Below are positions 43,773 through 50,744 of a DNA stretch of 64,000 bases, piece after piece (positions within the stretch are counted from its first letter, which is position 1; each line of letters begins with the position of its first letter). Where the stretch lies: contig NZ_WQNH01000008.1 in assembly GCF_009812055.1 (NCBI RefSeq), positions 62,001-126,000 of the forward strand, in the 5' to 3' direction. Both the position numbers and the translations under genes were made by a program. This DNA comes from Chelativorans xinjiangensis (GTDB taxonomy: Bacteria > Pseudomonadota > Alphaproteobacteria > Rhizobiales > Rhizobiaceae). The notes under the pieces were generated by a model. The model did not search any database. It was not told the DNA's origin and saw nothing but the letters and a program-made list of their open reading frames with translations.

Positions 43773-44015
43773 ATGCCTCGGAGCAACAACAAGAGCGCCG
43801 ATGTATCGCAGGCGGCAAGGCAGATCCGCCAGCAGATTCATACCGTCGAAAATCTGCGGTTTCTCCGCCATCTGCCGGGCTTCGAACTGGATCGGGAGCT
43901 ACCGACGCTGCTCCTGCAACTCCTCGGCAAGCTGCATCGGGCAGAGGACGGCGATAAAGAGCCAAAGCGCCGAGGCAAGCACTCCGCTGCCGGGCGGAAG
44001 CCCAGCAAGCGTTAA
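43773..44015 (+). CDS. Small basic hypothetical protein
   Basis: 80 aa, strongly basic at both ends (MPRSNNKSADVSQAARQIRQ and KEPKRRGKHSAAGRKPSKR), with a helical middle (VENLRFLRHLPGFELDRELPTLLLQLLGKL). AAGAGGA lies before the ATG. I do not recognise a family. It is divergent from the tad operon and convergent with rpsU; a DNA-binding or regulatory role would fit but is speculative. Confidence 0.55.
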   Translation: MPRSNNKSADVSQAARQIRQQIHTVENLRFLRHLPGFELDRELPTLLLQLLGKLHRAEDGDKEPKRRGKHSAAGRKPSKR

Positions 44016-44083
44016 CCTGTCAAGCAAGGAAATTTTCGTCAGCAGCAAATAGGCTGGAGGCTGCCGCTGCAGTGCACGGTGCC

Positions 44084-44314
44084 TTAAGCGGCGCGCTTCT
44101 TCTTGGCGGGCAGAAGACCTTCGCGCTGAGCCTGCTTGCGCGCCAGCTTACGGGCGCGGCGGATGGCTTCGGCGCGCTGACGAGCACGCTTTTCCGACGG
44201 CTTCTCGTAGGAGCGGCGAGCCTTCATCTCGCGGAAAACACCCTCGCGCTGCATCTTCTTCTTCAGCACTTTGAGGGCTTGGTCGACATTGTTGTCGCGG
44301 ACAATAACCTGCAA
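44084..44314 (-). CDS. rpsU: Ribosomal protein S21
   Basis: 76 aa small-subunit protein. [22 protein letters not shown] is the S21 N-terminus; the C-terminus is the basic alphaproteobacterial extension ([22 protein letters not shown]). The start codon is TTG at 44312-44314, preceded by AGAAGGAAG; no ATG or GTG fits the conserved start. Single gene. Confidence 0.95.
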   Translation of the reverse strand: MQVIVRDNNVDQALKVLKKKMQREGVFREMKARRSYEKPSEKRARQRAEAIRRARKLARKQAQREGLLPAKKKRAA

Positions 44315-44424
44315 TGTTCTTCCTTCTTTCAGTTGGCGTTTCGAGGGCCGAATCCGATCGGCGCCGGGAGCGGGCGCGATGGCGGCATCTAAAGCCGCCG
44401 GAACGGACGACTCGGAGAGGCGCG

Positions 44425-44430
44425 GATTAT
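44425..44430 (-). promoter_or_regulatory. Candidate -10 box for rpsU
   Basis: On the minus strand TATAAT occurs about 110 bp upstream of the rpsU start. A second AT-rich stretch lies at about 44467-44475. No strong -35 is clear. The rest of the gap up to the DUF934 gene (44315-44503) shows nothing else I can name. Confidence 0.35.
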
Positions 44431-44503
44431 ACCCATATTCACGCCAGATGCACCCCTCGGGGCAAAATATAATGCGAAAGGGGCGTATTTGCGGGGGCTG
44501 AGC

Positions 44504-45034
44504 TCAGCCAGCCAGCCGGCGCCAGGCGTATTTACCAGGGCGAGAGGCGGTGGCGGTCGGCTGGTAGTAGAGCGGAATGCCGCCGCGCCGGCCGGCTTCG
44601 AGGCGGGCAAGCGCAGTTTCGTTCGTCACCTCGAAGCTCGAGAAGCCGCAGCGCAGCATATGCGGGATCTGGTCGATCAACACGTCACCCGTGGCGCGCA
44701 GCTCGCCGCGGTAACCATGGCGTGTGCGCAGGAGCTCAGCCTTGGAATAGCTGCGCCCGTCGTTGAAGGCCGGAAAGGCCAATGCAACCAGCGGCAGGCG
44801 GTCGAGGAAGGGCAAAAGCGGATCCACCGTCTCTCCCGGCAGCATTTCGACGCCGAGGCGGGGGAGTGCATCTTCCCTCGCCGCCGGCTCGAGCGCGAGG
44901 AAAGCCTCCAGAGGCAGGATATGGTTGCCGTTGCCGGCCAGCGCCTCGGCTTCCTCGACGCGCTTCCAATCGTCGTCGCGGAAGCCATCCTCGGTCCACA
45001 GCCTCGTCATCGCTATCGTTTCACTTGTACTCAT
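44504..45034 (-). CDS. DUF934 family protein of the sulfite-reduction operon
   Basis: 176 aa protein recognised as DUF934 from PLVALAFPAFNDGRSYSKAELLR and RHGYRGELRATGDVLIDQIPHML. DUF934 genes accompany cysI/cysH in many alpha- and betaproteobacteria; role unknown, perhaps accessory to sulfite reductase. AGGA precedes the ATG at 45034; it begins 10 bp after cysH. Confidence 0.92.
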   Translation of the reverse strand: MSTSETIAMTRLWTEDGFRDDDWKRVEEAEALAGNGNHILPLEAFLALEPAAREDALPRLGVEMLPGETVDPLLPFLDRLPLVALAFPAFNDGRSYSKAELLRTRHGYRGELRATGDVLIDQIPHMLRCGFSSFEVTNETALARLEAGRRGGIPLYYQPTATASRPGKYAWRRLAG

Positions 45035-45044
45035 GGTCTTGTTC

Positions 45045-45797
45045 CTAAGCGGCGGAGGAGGTCAGGGCCTCGAACCCCGGCAGGTGGATGCCGCACTCGG
45101 TCTTTGCGGTGCCGGCCCAGCGGCCGCTGCGGTCGTCCTCGCCGGGCTTCACCGGCTCGGTGCAGGGGAAGCAGCCGATGGACAGGTAGCCGTAGGCGAC
45201 CAGCGGGTTTTCCCGAAGGTCGTGGGCACGCATATAGGCGGCCTGGTCGGCGGTGGTCCAGCGCGCGAGCGGGTTGATACGGATGCGCGGACCGACAGCC
45301 TCGAACACCGGCATCTCGGCGCGCGTGTCGGCCTGGTGGCGCTTGCGGCCGGTGAACCATGCGGCATAGGGCTCGACCGCGCGCGCCATCGGCTCCACCT
45401 TGCGAATCTCGCAGCACAGGTCCGTGTTCGACTTGTGCAGGATGCCGTCCGGGTCCGTTGCGGCGAGCGCCTCCGATCGGGGGTGCAGGATACGCAGGTT
45501 CTTCAGACCCAGATCGTCCGCCAGCTGATCGCGGTATTCCAGCGTCTCCCCGAAATGCTGACCCGTGTCGAGGAACAGTACGGGAAGACTGTTGTCGAGA
45601 CGCGCGACCATGTGCAGCAGGGCGGCCGAATCCGCTCCGAACGAGGAAACGGTGGCGATCCCGCCAGCATTGCGGAAGCGCTCGACGGCGACCGCGATGA
45701 TCGCCTCGGCATCGAGATGGCCGAAGCGTGCTTCAAGCGACGCCGCGATTTCCAGCGCGTCCATCTCGTGCTCAAGCAGCCTTGGCTTCGCGCCCAT
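45045..45797 (-). CDS. cysH: Assimilatory adenylyl-sulfate (APS) reductase
   Basis: 250 aa enzyme reducing activated sulfate to sulfite. The paired cysteines C128-C129 (TDLCCEIRK) and C209/C212 (SIGCFPC) coordinate a [4Fe-4S] cluster, marking the APS-using type rather than the PAPS-using E. coli type. Catalytic cysteine C235 is in ECGIHLPG. The start at 45797 has a perfect AAGGAGG six bases upstream, which makes the gene overlap cysI by 26 bp; a shorter start at 45764 is possible. Confidence 0.94.
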   Translation of the reverse strand: MGAKPRLLEHEMDALEIAASLEARFGHLDAEAIIAVAVERFRNAGGIATVSSFGADSAALLHMVARLDNSLPVLFLDTGQHFGETLEYRDQLADDLGLKNLRILHPRSEALAATDPDGILHKSNTDLCCEIRKVEPMARAVEPYAAWFTGRKRHQADTRAEMPVFEAVGPRIRINPLARWTTADQAAYMRAHDLRENPLVAYGYLSIGCFPCTEPVKPGEDDRSGRWAGTAKTECGIHLPGFEALTSSAA

Positions 45798-47442
45798 AAA
45801 GAGCCTCCTTGAAGGGTGCGGAACCAAGCCGGCGATAAGCGGCGAGGAAGGGTTCATTCTTGTCCTGGCGATGCGCCAGATAGGTCTCGACAATGGTGTC
45901 CACCGCGTCGACGATCTCATCCGGCCCAAAGCCGCGGCCGACGATCTCGCCGATCGACGTGTTCTCGTCGCCGGAGCCGCCGAGCGTGACCTGGTAGAGC
46001 TCGGCGCCCTTCTTCTCGACGCCGAGAATGCCGATATGGCCGACATGGTGGTGGCCGCAGGCGTTGATGCAGCCGGAAATCTTGATCTTGAGATCGCCGA
46101 TTTCCTCCTGCCGCGCTTGGCTCGCGAAGCGGGTGGAGATCTGTTGGGCCACCGGAATGGAGCGGGCGTTGGCAAGCGCGCAGTAGTCGAGGCCCGGGCA
46201 GGCGATAATGTCGGTGACGAGGCCGGCGTTGGAGGTGGCAAGGCCGATCTCCACCAGCCGGTCGAACACCGCCTTCAGGTCGGCGCGCGCCACGTGCGGC
46301 AGGATGAGGTTCTGCTCGTGGCTGACACGGATTTCATCGAAGCCGTAACGCTCGGCGAGATCGGCCACGGCGTCCATTTGGTCGGCCGACGCATCGCCCG
46401 GCACCTCGCCGATGCCCTTCAGCGAGATCGTGACGGAGGCATAGTCCGGGTTCTTGTGCGTGTTGAGGTTGCGTCGCAGCCAGTCGGCAAAGCCGCTGTC
46501 GGTGGCCGTTGCAGCCTTAAGTGCCGCATCACCCTCGGGCCGCGCCGGCAGGGCGGGCGGCGCGAAGTAGGCGTCGATGGCCTGGATATCGGCCTCGGGC
46601 AGCTTCAGTTCGCTTTCCTTCAGCGCCTCGAATTCCTTCTCCACCTGGGCGGCCAATTCTTCGGTGCCGGTCTCGTGCACCAGGATCTTGATACGCGCCT
46701 TGTACTTGTTGTCGCGGCGGCCATGGAGGTTGTACACGCGCAGGATAGCGGTGGTGTATGACAGGAGGTCTTCCTCCGGCAGGAAGTCGCGGATCTTCTT
46801 GCCGATCATGGGCGTGCGGCCGAGCCCGCCGCCGACATAGACCGTGAAGCCAAGCCGGCCCGAGGCATCCTTCCTGAGGTGCAGGCCGATGTCATGCACC
46901 TGAACCGCCGCGCGATCACGCTCCGCCCCCGTCACCGCGATCTTGAACTTGCGCGGGAGATAGGAGAATTCCGGGTGCAGGGACGACCACTGCCGCAGGA
47001 TCTCGGCATAAGGGCGCGGGTCGGCCACCTCGTCGGCGGCCGCGCCGGCGAAATGGTCGGCCGTAACATTGCGGATGCAGTTGCCGCTGGTCTGGATGGC
47101 GTGCATCTCGACGGTGGCGAGATCCTCCAGGATCTGCGGGATATCCTTGAGCGCCGGCCAGTGGAACTGCAGGTTCTGGCGCGTGGTGAAGTGGCCGTAG
47201 CCCTTGTCGTAGGTGCGGGCGATATGGCCCAGCATGCGCATCTGGCGCGATGACAGCGTGCCGTAGGGGATGGCGATCCGCAGCATGTAGGCGTGGAGCT
47301 GCAGGTAGACGCCGTTCATCAGCCTGAGCGGCTTGAACTGGTCTTCCGTAAGCTCACCGGAAAGCCGCCGTTCCACCTGGTCGCGGAACTCGGCGACGCG
47401 GGCCTTGACGAAGGCGTGGTCGAACTCGTCGTAGCGATACAT
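45772..47442 (-). CDS. cysI: Siroheme-dependent nitrite/sulfite reductase
   Basis: 556 aa hemoprotein that reduces sulfite to sulfide with six electrons. The siroheme/[4Fe-4S] cysteines are in CPGLDYCALANARS and SGCINACGHHHVGHIG. The two-fold repeated ferrodoxin-like halves (N-terminal TTRQNLQFHWPALKDIP) are intact. In this cys context sulfite is the expected substrate, though the family includes nitrite reductases. No separate flavoprotein subunit follows, so ferredoxin may donate electrons. Confidence 0.94.
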   Translation of the reverse strand: MYRYDEFDHAFVKARVAEFRDQVERRLSGELTEDQFKPLRLMNGVYLQLHAYMLRIAIPYGTLSSRQMRMLGHIARTYDKGYGHFTTRQNLQFHWPALKDIPQILEDLATVEMHAIQTSGNCIRNVTADHFAGAAADEVADPRPYAEILRQWSSLHPEFSYLPRKFKIAVTGAERDRAAVQVHDIGLHLRKDASGRLGFTVYVGGGLGRTPMIGKKIRDFLPEEDLLSYTTAILRVYNLHGRRDNKYKARIKILVHETGTEELAAQVEKEFEALKESELKLPEADIQAIDAYFAPPALPARPEGDAALKAATATDSGFADWLRRNLNTHKNPDYASVTISLKGIGEVPGDASADQMDAVADLAERYGFDEIRVSHEQNLILPHVARADLKAVFDRLVEIGLATSNAGLVTDIIACPGLDYCALANARSIPVAQQISTRFASQARQEEIGDLKIKISGCINACGHHHVGHIGILGVEKKGAELYQVTLGGSGDENTSIGEIVGRGFGPDEIVDAVDTIVETYLAHRQDKNEPFLAAYRRLGSAPFKEALYGREAKAA

Positions 47443-47460
47443 GGTCTTCCCTGATGTTCT

Positions 47461-47769
47461 TCAGACCGGCGCGAGCACGCGGCGGCGCGCCTGCTTGCCA
47501 AGATCGGGATGGATGGAAGGCCCGGCCGCGCGGATGCGCTCGCGCAGGCGGATGGGGTGGATGGCGCCGTCGACGAACTCGACATCGATGAGGTTGACGT
47601 CGACAACCTCGTTCCGCGCGGCGGCCTCGCGGCCGGTCTTTTCCAGGCGTTCGATGGCTTCCTCGTCGCGGGCGATCTCGGCTTCGGTGATGTCCTCGGC
47701 CCAGCGGCCGTCCGCCGCCAGCCAGACGACTTCGCCGTCGATCAGCCGGTTTGCCGTCAGAAGCTTCAT
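47461..47769 (-). CDS. DUF2849 family protein
   Basis: 102 aa protein conserved between cysG and cysI in rhizobia: MKLLTANRLIDGEVVWLAADGRWAEDI is the DUF2849 signature. Function unknown, possibly related to siroheme or sulfite reductase assembly. It overlaps the cysG stop by 4 bp and precedes cysI by 18 bp. Confidence 0.93.
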   Translation of the reverse strand: MKLLTANRLIDGEVVWLAADGRWAEDITEAEIARDEEAIERLEKTGREAAARNEVVDVNLIDVEFVDGAIHPIRLRERIRAAGPSIHPDLGKQARRRVLAPV

Positions 47770-49205
47770 CCCTTGCTCTCCTCGTTTGCGCGGATATGAG
47801 CGTGCGCGGCAAGCGGCTCGGATCGCGCGAAATTGGCGCCAGCGACGGCATCTCCGATAACAGTGAGCACAGGACCGGTCAGGTCCGTGCGGTCAGCCAG
47901 CGCCGGCAGGTCGGACAAAGTGCCGTGGAACAGGCGGCGGGCACCGAGGCTGGCATTTTCCACCACGGCGACGGCCGTATCCGGCGAAAGCCCGGCCTCC
48001 TGCAGGCGGCCCGCCACCTCGGCGGCGGTCGAGCGGCCCATGTAGACAGCGACCGTGGCGCCATCGATGGCAAGCTTCGCCCAGTCGGGCAGCGCCGCGC
48101 CCTTCAGGTCGTGCCCGGTGGTGAAGACGAGGGAAGAGGCGACGCCGCGCAAAGTCAGCGGCAGCTTGAAATCGGCCGCGGCGGCAAGTGCGGCGGTGAT
48201 GCCCGGCACGACCTCGTAGAAGACGTCGGCATCGCGCAATGCCGCCATTTCCTCGCCGGCCCGGCCGAACACCAGCGGATCGCCCGACTTCAGCCGCACG
48301 ACGCGCTTTCCCTGCCGGGCAAGCCGCACCAAGAGGTCGTTGATCTCTTCCTGCGTCTTGGAATGGCAGCCCTTGCGCTTGCCTGCGGCGATGCGCTCGG
48401 CGTCGCGCCGGCCCATGGCGATCACGGCTTCGGGCACCAGCGCGTCGTGCACGATGACGTCCGCCTCCATCAAGAGGCGTTGGGCGCGCAGGGTCAGAAG
48501 ATCTTCCGCGCCCGGTCCCGCGCCCACCAGCGCGACATGGCCCGGCTCGACGCCCTGGTTCTGCAGAAGCCTCTCCGTGGCCCAAGCGGCGCGGTGCGCG
48601 TCCCCCGCCTCGACGGCACGCGCCGGGCTGCCGGTGAAGAACGCGTTCCAGAAGCGGCGGCGAGCAACGCCCTTGGCCACCTGCCGCTCCACCGCCTCAC
48701 GATAGGAGGCGGCAAGAGTGGCGAGCCGGCCCAGCGAGGGGGAGAGCATGCGGTCGATGCGGGCGCGGATCATCTGCGCCAGTACGGGCCCCGCGCCTTC
48801 CGTGCCGACGGCGATGGCCACCGGGGCGCGATTGACCAGCGCCGGCGTGAAGAAATCGCACAGCTCCGGGCGGTCCACAGCATTGGCGGGGATGGAGCGG
48901 GCGCGCGCGTCCGTGACGACGGCGCGGTCCGCGGCTTCGTCCCCGGTCGCGGCGAAAACAAGCGTGGCGCCGTCGAGAAGCGCCGCCTCATAGGAAACGC
49001 GCAGGAGCTCGGCACCGGCCGAGGCCGCCCATTCGGCAAGGGCAGGTTCGGGCGCCTCGGCAATGATGACGATCGCCGCGCTCGACTGCGCCATCAGCCG
49101 TGCCTTGGCGAGCGCTTCCTCGCCGCCGCCGACGATCACGACGCGCCGGCCCTCGACGCGCATGAAAACGGGGAATGCGTTCAGCTTTGCCGTCTCGAAA
49201 GACAT
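47766..49205 (-). CDS. cysG: Siroheme synthase
   Basis: 479 aa trifunctional enzyme making siroheme from uroporphyrinogen III. Residues 1 to about 215 form the dehydrogenase/ferrochelatase part with the NAD-binding loop VVIVGGGEEALAKARL; residues about 220-479 are the SAM uroporphyrinogen III methyltransferase (VALVGAGPGAEDLLTLRAQRLL, VVRLKSGDPLVFGRAGEE). Where Salmonella CysG has Ser128, this protein reads GTEGAGPVLAQ. First gene of the operon that supplies the CysI cofactor. Confidence 0.95.
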   Translation of the reverse strand: MSFETAKLNAFPVFMRVEGRRVVIVGGGEEALAKARLMAQSSAAIVIIAEAPEPALAEWAASAGAELLRVSYEAALLDGATLVFAATGDEAADRAVVTDARARSIPANAVDRPELCDFFTPALVNRAPVAIAVGTEGAGPVLAQMIRARIDRMLSPSLGRLATLAASYREAVERQVAKGVARRRFWNAFFTGSPARAVEAGDAHRAAWATERLLQNQGVEPGHVALVGAGPGAEDLLTLRAQRLLMEADVIVHDALVPEAVIAMGRRDAERIAAGKRKGCHSKTQEEINDLLVRLARQGKRVVRLKSGDPLVFGRAGEEMAALRDADVFYEVVPGITAALAAAADFKLPLTLRGVASSLVFTTGHDLKGAALPDWAKLAIDGATVAVYMGRSTAAEVAGRLQEAGLSPDTAVAVVENASLGARRLFHGTLSDLPALADRTDLTGPVLTVIGDAVAGANFARSEPLAAHAHIRANEESKG

Positions 49206-49284
49206 GGGTGCACGGTTCTCCTAACAGTGGACCGGATTGTGCCCGCGCACGGCCATTTTCAGAAGAAACGCACTCGCGCCCAAG

Positions 49285-49300
49285 GATTGCCCGGGCAATC
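49285..49300. promoter_or_regulatory. Perfect 16-bp palindrome upstream of cysG
   Basis: GATTGCCCGGGCAATC is fully self-complementary and lies 80 bp upstream of cysG and 127 bp upstream of the divergent attachment-protein gene. It is a good operator candidate for a dimeric regulator of either gene; no regulator can be named. Confidence 0.55.
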
Positions 49301-49363
49301 GCTTTTGCGCTTCACGCCGTTGCTGCGGAAAATTCATCCCACCCCGCGCCGTTGCGTTGTGGG

Positions 49364-49388
49364 GAACATGGCCTCTTGCCTCGCGTTT
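49364..49388 (+). promoter_or_regulatory. Candidate EcfG/RpoE2 promoter of the attachment-family gene
   Basis: GGAAC (49364-49368) followed by N18 and TT (49387-49388, within CGTTT) fits the general-stress consensus GGAAC-N18-TT. It ends 38 bp before the start codon at 49427, the right distance for a promoter. Confidence 0.5.
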
Positions 49389-49426
49389 CCCCTGAGGTCA
49401 AGCTGCCGTCATCGAAGGAGGGAGAA

Positions 49427-49876
49427 ATGGCGCAAATCCGGCTCGAGCACAATATCTGGCTTTTGGTGGCGGATGGAGAGAAGGCACTGTTCATGCGCAA
49501 TGAGGGGAACCCTCTCTATCCCAATCTGGAGGTGGTGCGCGAGATGCACGAGAAGAACCCGCCCACCCGCCAGCAAGGCACGGACGCGCCAGGCCGCTAT
49601 TTCGACGCGGCGACCGTACACAAGAGCGGCTTCGACGAGACCGACTGGCACCGCATCGAAAAGGAGCGCTTCGCCGAGGAGATCGCCGACAGGCTTTATC
49701 GCCTCGCCCATCGCGGACGGTTCAAGAAGATCATCCTCGTCGCCCCGCCCCTGGTGCTGGGCGCCCTTCGCAAGTCGCTGCACAAAGAAGTGAGCGACCG
49801 GGTGGCAGGTGAGGTGCCGAAGACGCTGACCAAGCACGCGGTGTGGGAGATCGAGCGGGTTCTGACGAAGGAATGA
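49427..49876 (+). CDS. Host-attachment family protein
   Basis: 149 aa protein of the family first described as required for attachment of rhizobia to host cells. WLLVADGEKALFMRNEG, GRYFDAATVHKSGFDETDWH and KIILVAPPLVLGALRKSLH are family motifs. The fold resembles translation-termination/eRF1-like small proteins; mechanism unknown. No signal peptide, so cytosolic. A perfect GAAGGAGGGAG precedes the ATG. Confidence 0.93.
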   Translation: MAQIRLEHNIWLLVADGEKALFMRNEGNPLYPNLEVVREMHEKNPPTRQQGTDAPGRYFDAATVHKSGFDETDWHRIEKERFAEEIADRLYRLAHRGRFKKIILVAPPLVLGALRKSLHKEVSDRVAGEVPKTLTKHAVWEIERVLTKE

Positions 49877-49921
49877 GGTTCGGTTGCCCGTTTCCCTCCC
49901 CTTGCTGGAGAAAAAGCGGCC

Positions 49922-50683
49922 TCAAACGTGCTGTCCACCGTTGATATGGATCTCGGCTCCCGTCACGTAGGACGCGCTGCCGGAGCACAGGAAGAAGATC
50001 GTGTCGGCCACCTCCGCCGTCTGGCCGAGGCGCCGCAGCGGGATCGTCTCCACCAGCTTGTCGGTGCCAGGCGACAGGATCGACGTCTCGATCTCGCCCG
50101 GTGCGATGGCATTGACGCGGATGCCGTGCGGGCCGAAGTCGGCCGCCATCTCGCGCGTCAGCGCGACGAGCGCGGCCTTCGAGGTGGCGTAGGCGGTGCC
50201 GGCGAAGGGATGCACGCGGCTGCCGACGATGGAGGTGACGTTGACGATGGAGCCCTGCGCCGTGGAAAGCTCCTTGAAAAGGCCTCGCGCCAGCATGATG
50301 GGGGCGAAGAAGTTCACCTGAAAGACATCGCGCCAGACATGCATGGGCGTGTCTATCGAATTCATGCGCTTACCGCCCTCCAGCTTGGGCGAGATGGCGG
50401 CATTGTTGACCAGCGCATCGAGCCGGCCGCCATTGGCGGCGAGCCGGTGGCGAATCTCGCCGATGGCGATGCCCACGCCTTCCTGGTCGGACAAATCGAG
50501 CTGGATGTGGTCTTCGGGCCCCGCAGGCCAAGGGCAATCCTCCGCGAAAGGCTGCCTGGAGCAGGTGATGACACGCCAACCCTCGCGCGAGAAGCGCTTG
50601 ACGGTCGCGTGGCCGATGCCGCGGCTTGCGCCCGTCAGCACCAGCGTCTTTCTGTCGTCGATGTCGCTCACCGCGCTCTCCAT
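49922..50683 (-). CDS. Short-chain dehydrogenase/reductase
   Basis: 253 aa Rossmann-fold oxidoreductase. Cofactor motif TGASRGIGHATVKRF, NNAAISPKLEGG and catalytic YATSKAALVALTRE with Ser in NVTSIVGS give a complete triad. C-terminal GAEIHINGGQHV is typical. Substrate unknown. AGGACC precedes the start at 50683; converges on the attachment-family gene. Confidence 0.92.
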   Translation of the reverse strand: MESAVSDIDDRKTLVLTGASRGIGHATVKRFSREGWRVITCSRQPFAEDCPWPAGPEDHIQLDLSDQEGVGIAIGEIRHRLAANGGRLDALVNNAAISPKLEGGKRMNSIDTPMHVWRDVFQVNFFAPIMLARGLFKELSTAQGSIVNVTSIVGSRVHPFAGTAYATSKAALVALTREMAADFGPHGIRVNAIAPGEIETSILSPGTDKLVETIPLRRLGQTAEVADTIFFLCSGSASYVTGAEIHINGGQHV

Positions 50684-50744
50684 AAAGGTCCTGCCTATGT
50701 AATGGCTGTGCGCGGCGAATGCGATAGTCGTCTTGCGAGCGTCC

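Noticed and set aside
49206..49426. Riboswitch upstream of cysG
   Set aside because: No recognisable SAM or cobalamin-type core; only a DNA palindrome and a promoter for the other strand.
47751..49793. 680-codon plus-strand open frame over cysG and beyond
   Set aside because: Antisense to cysG; the real plus-strand gene here is the shorter attachment-family gene in another frame.
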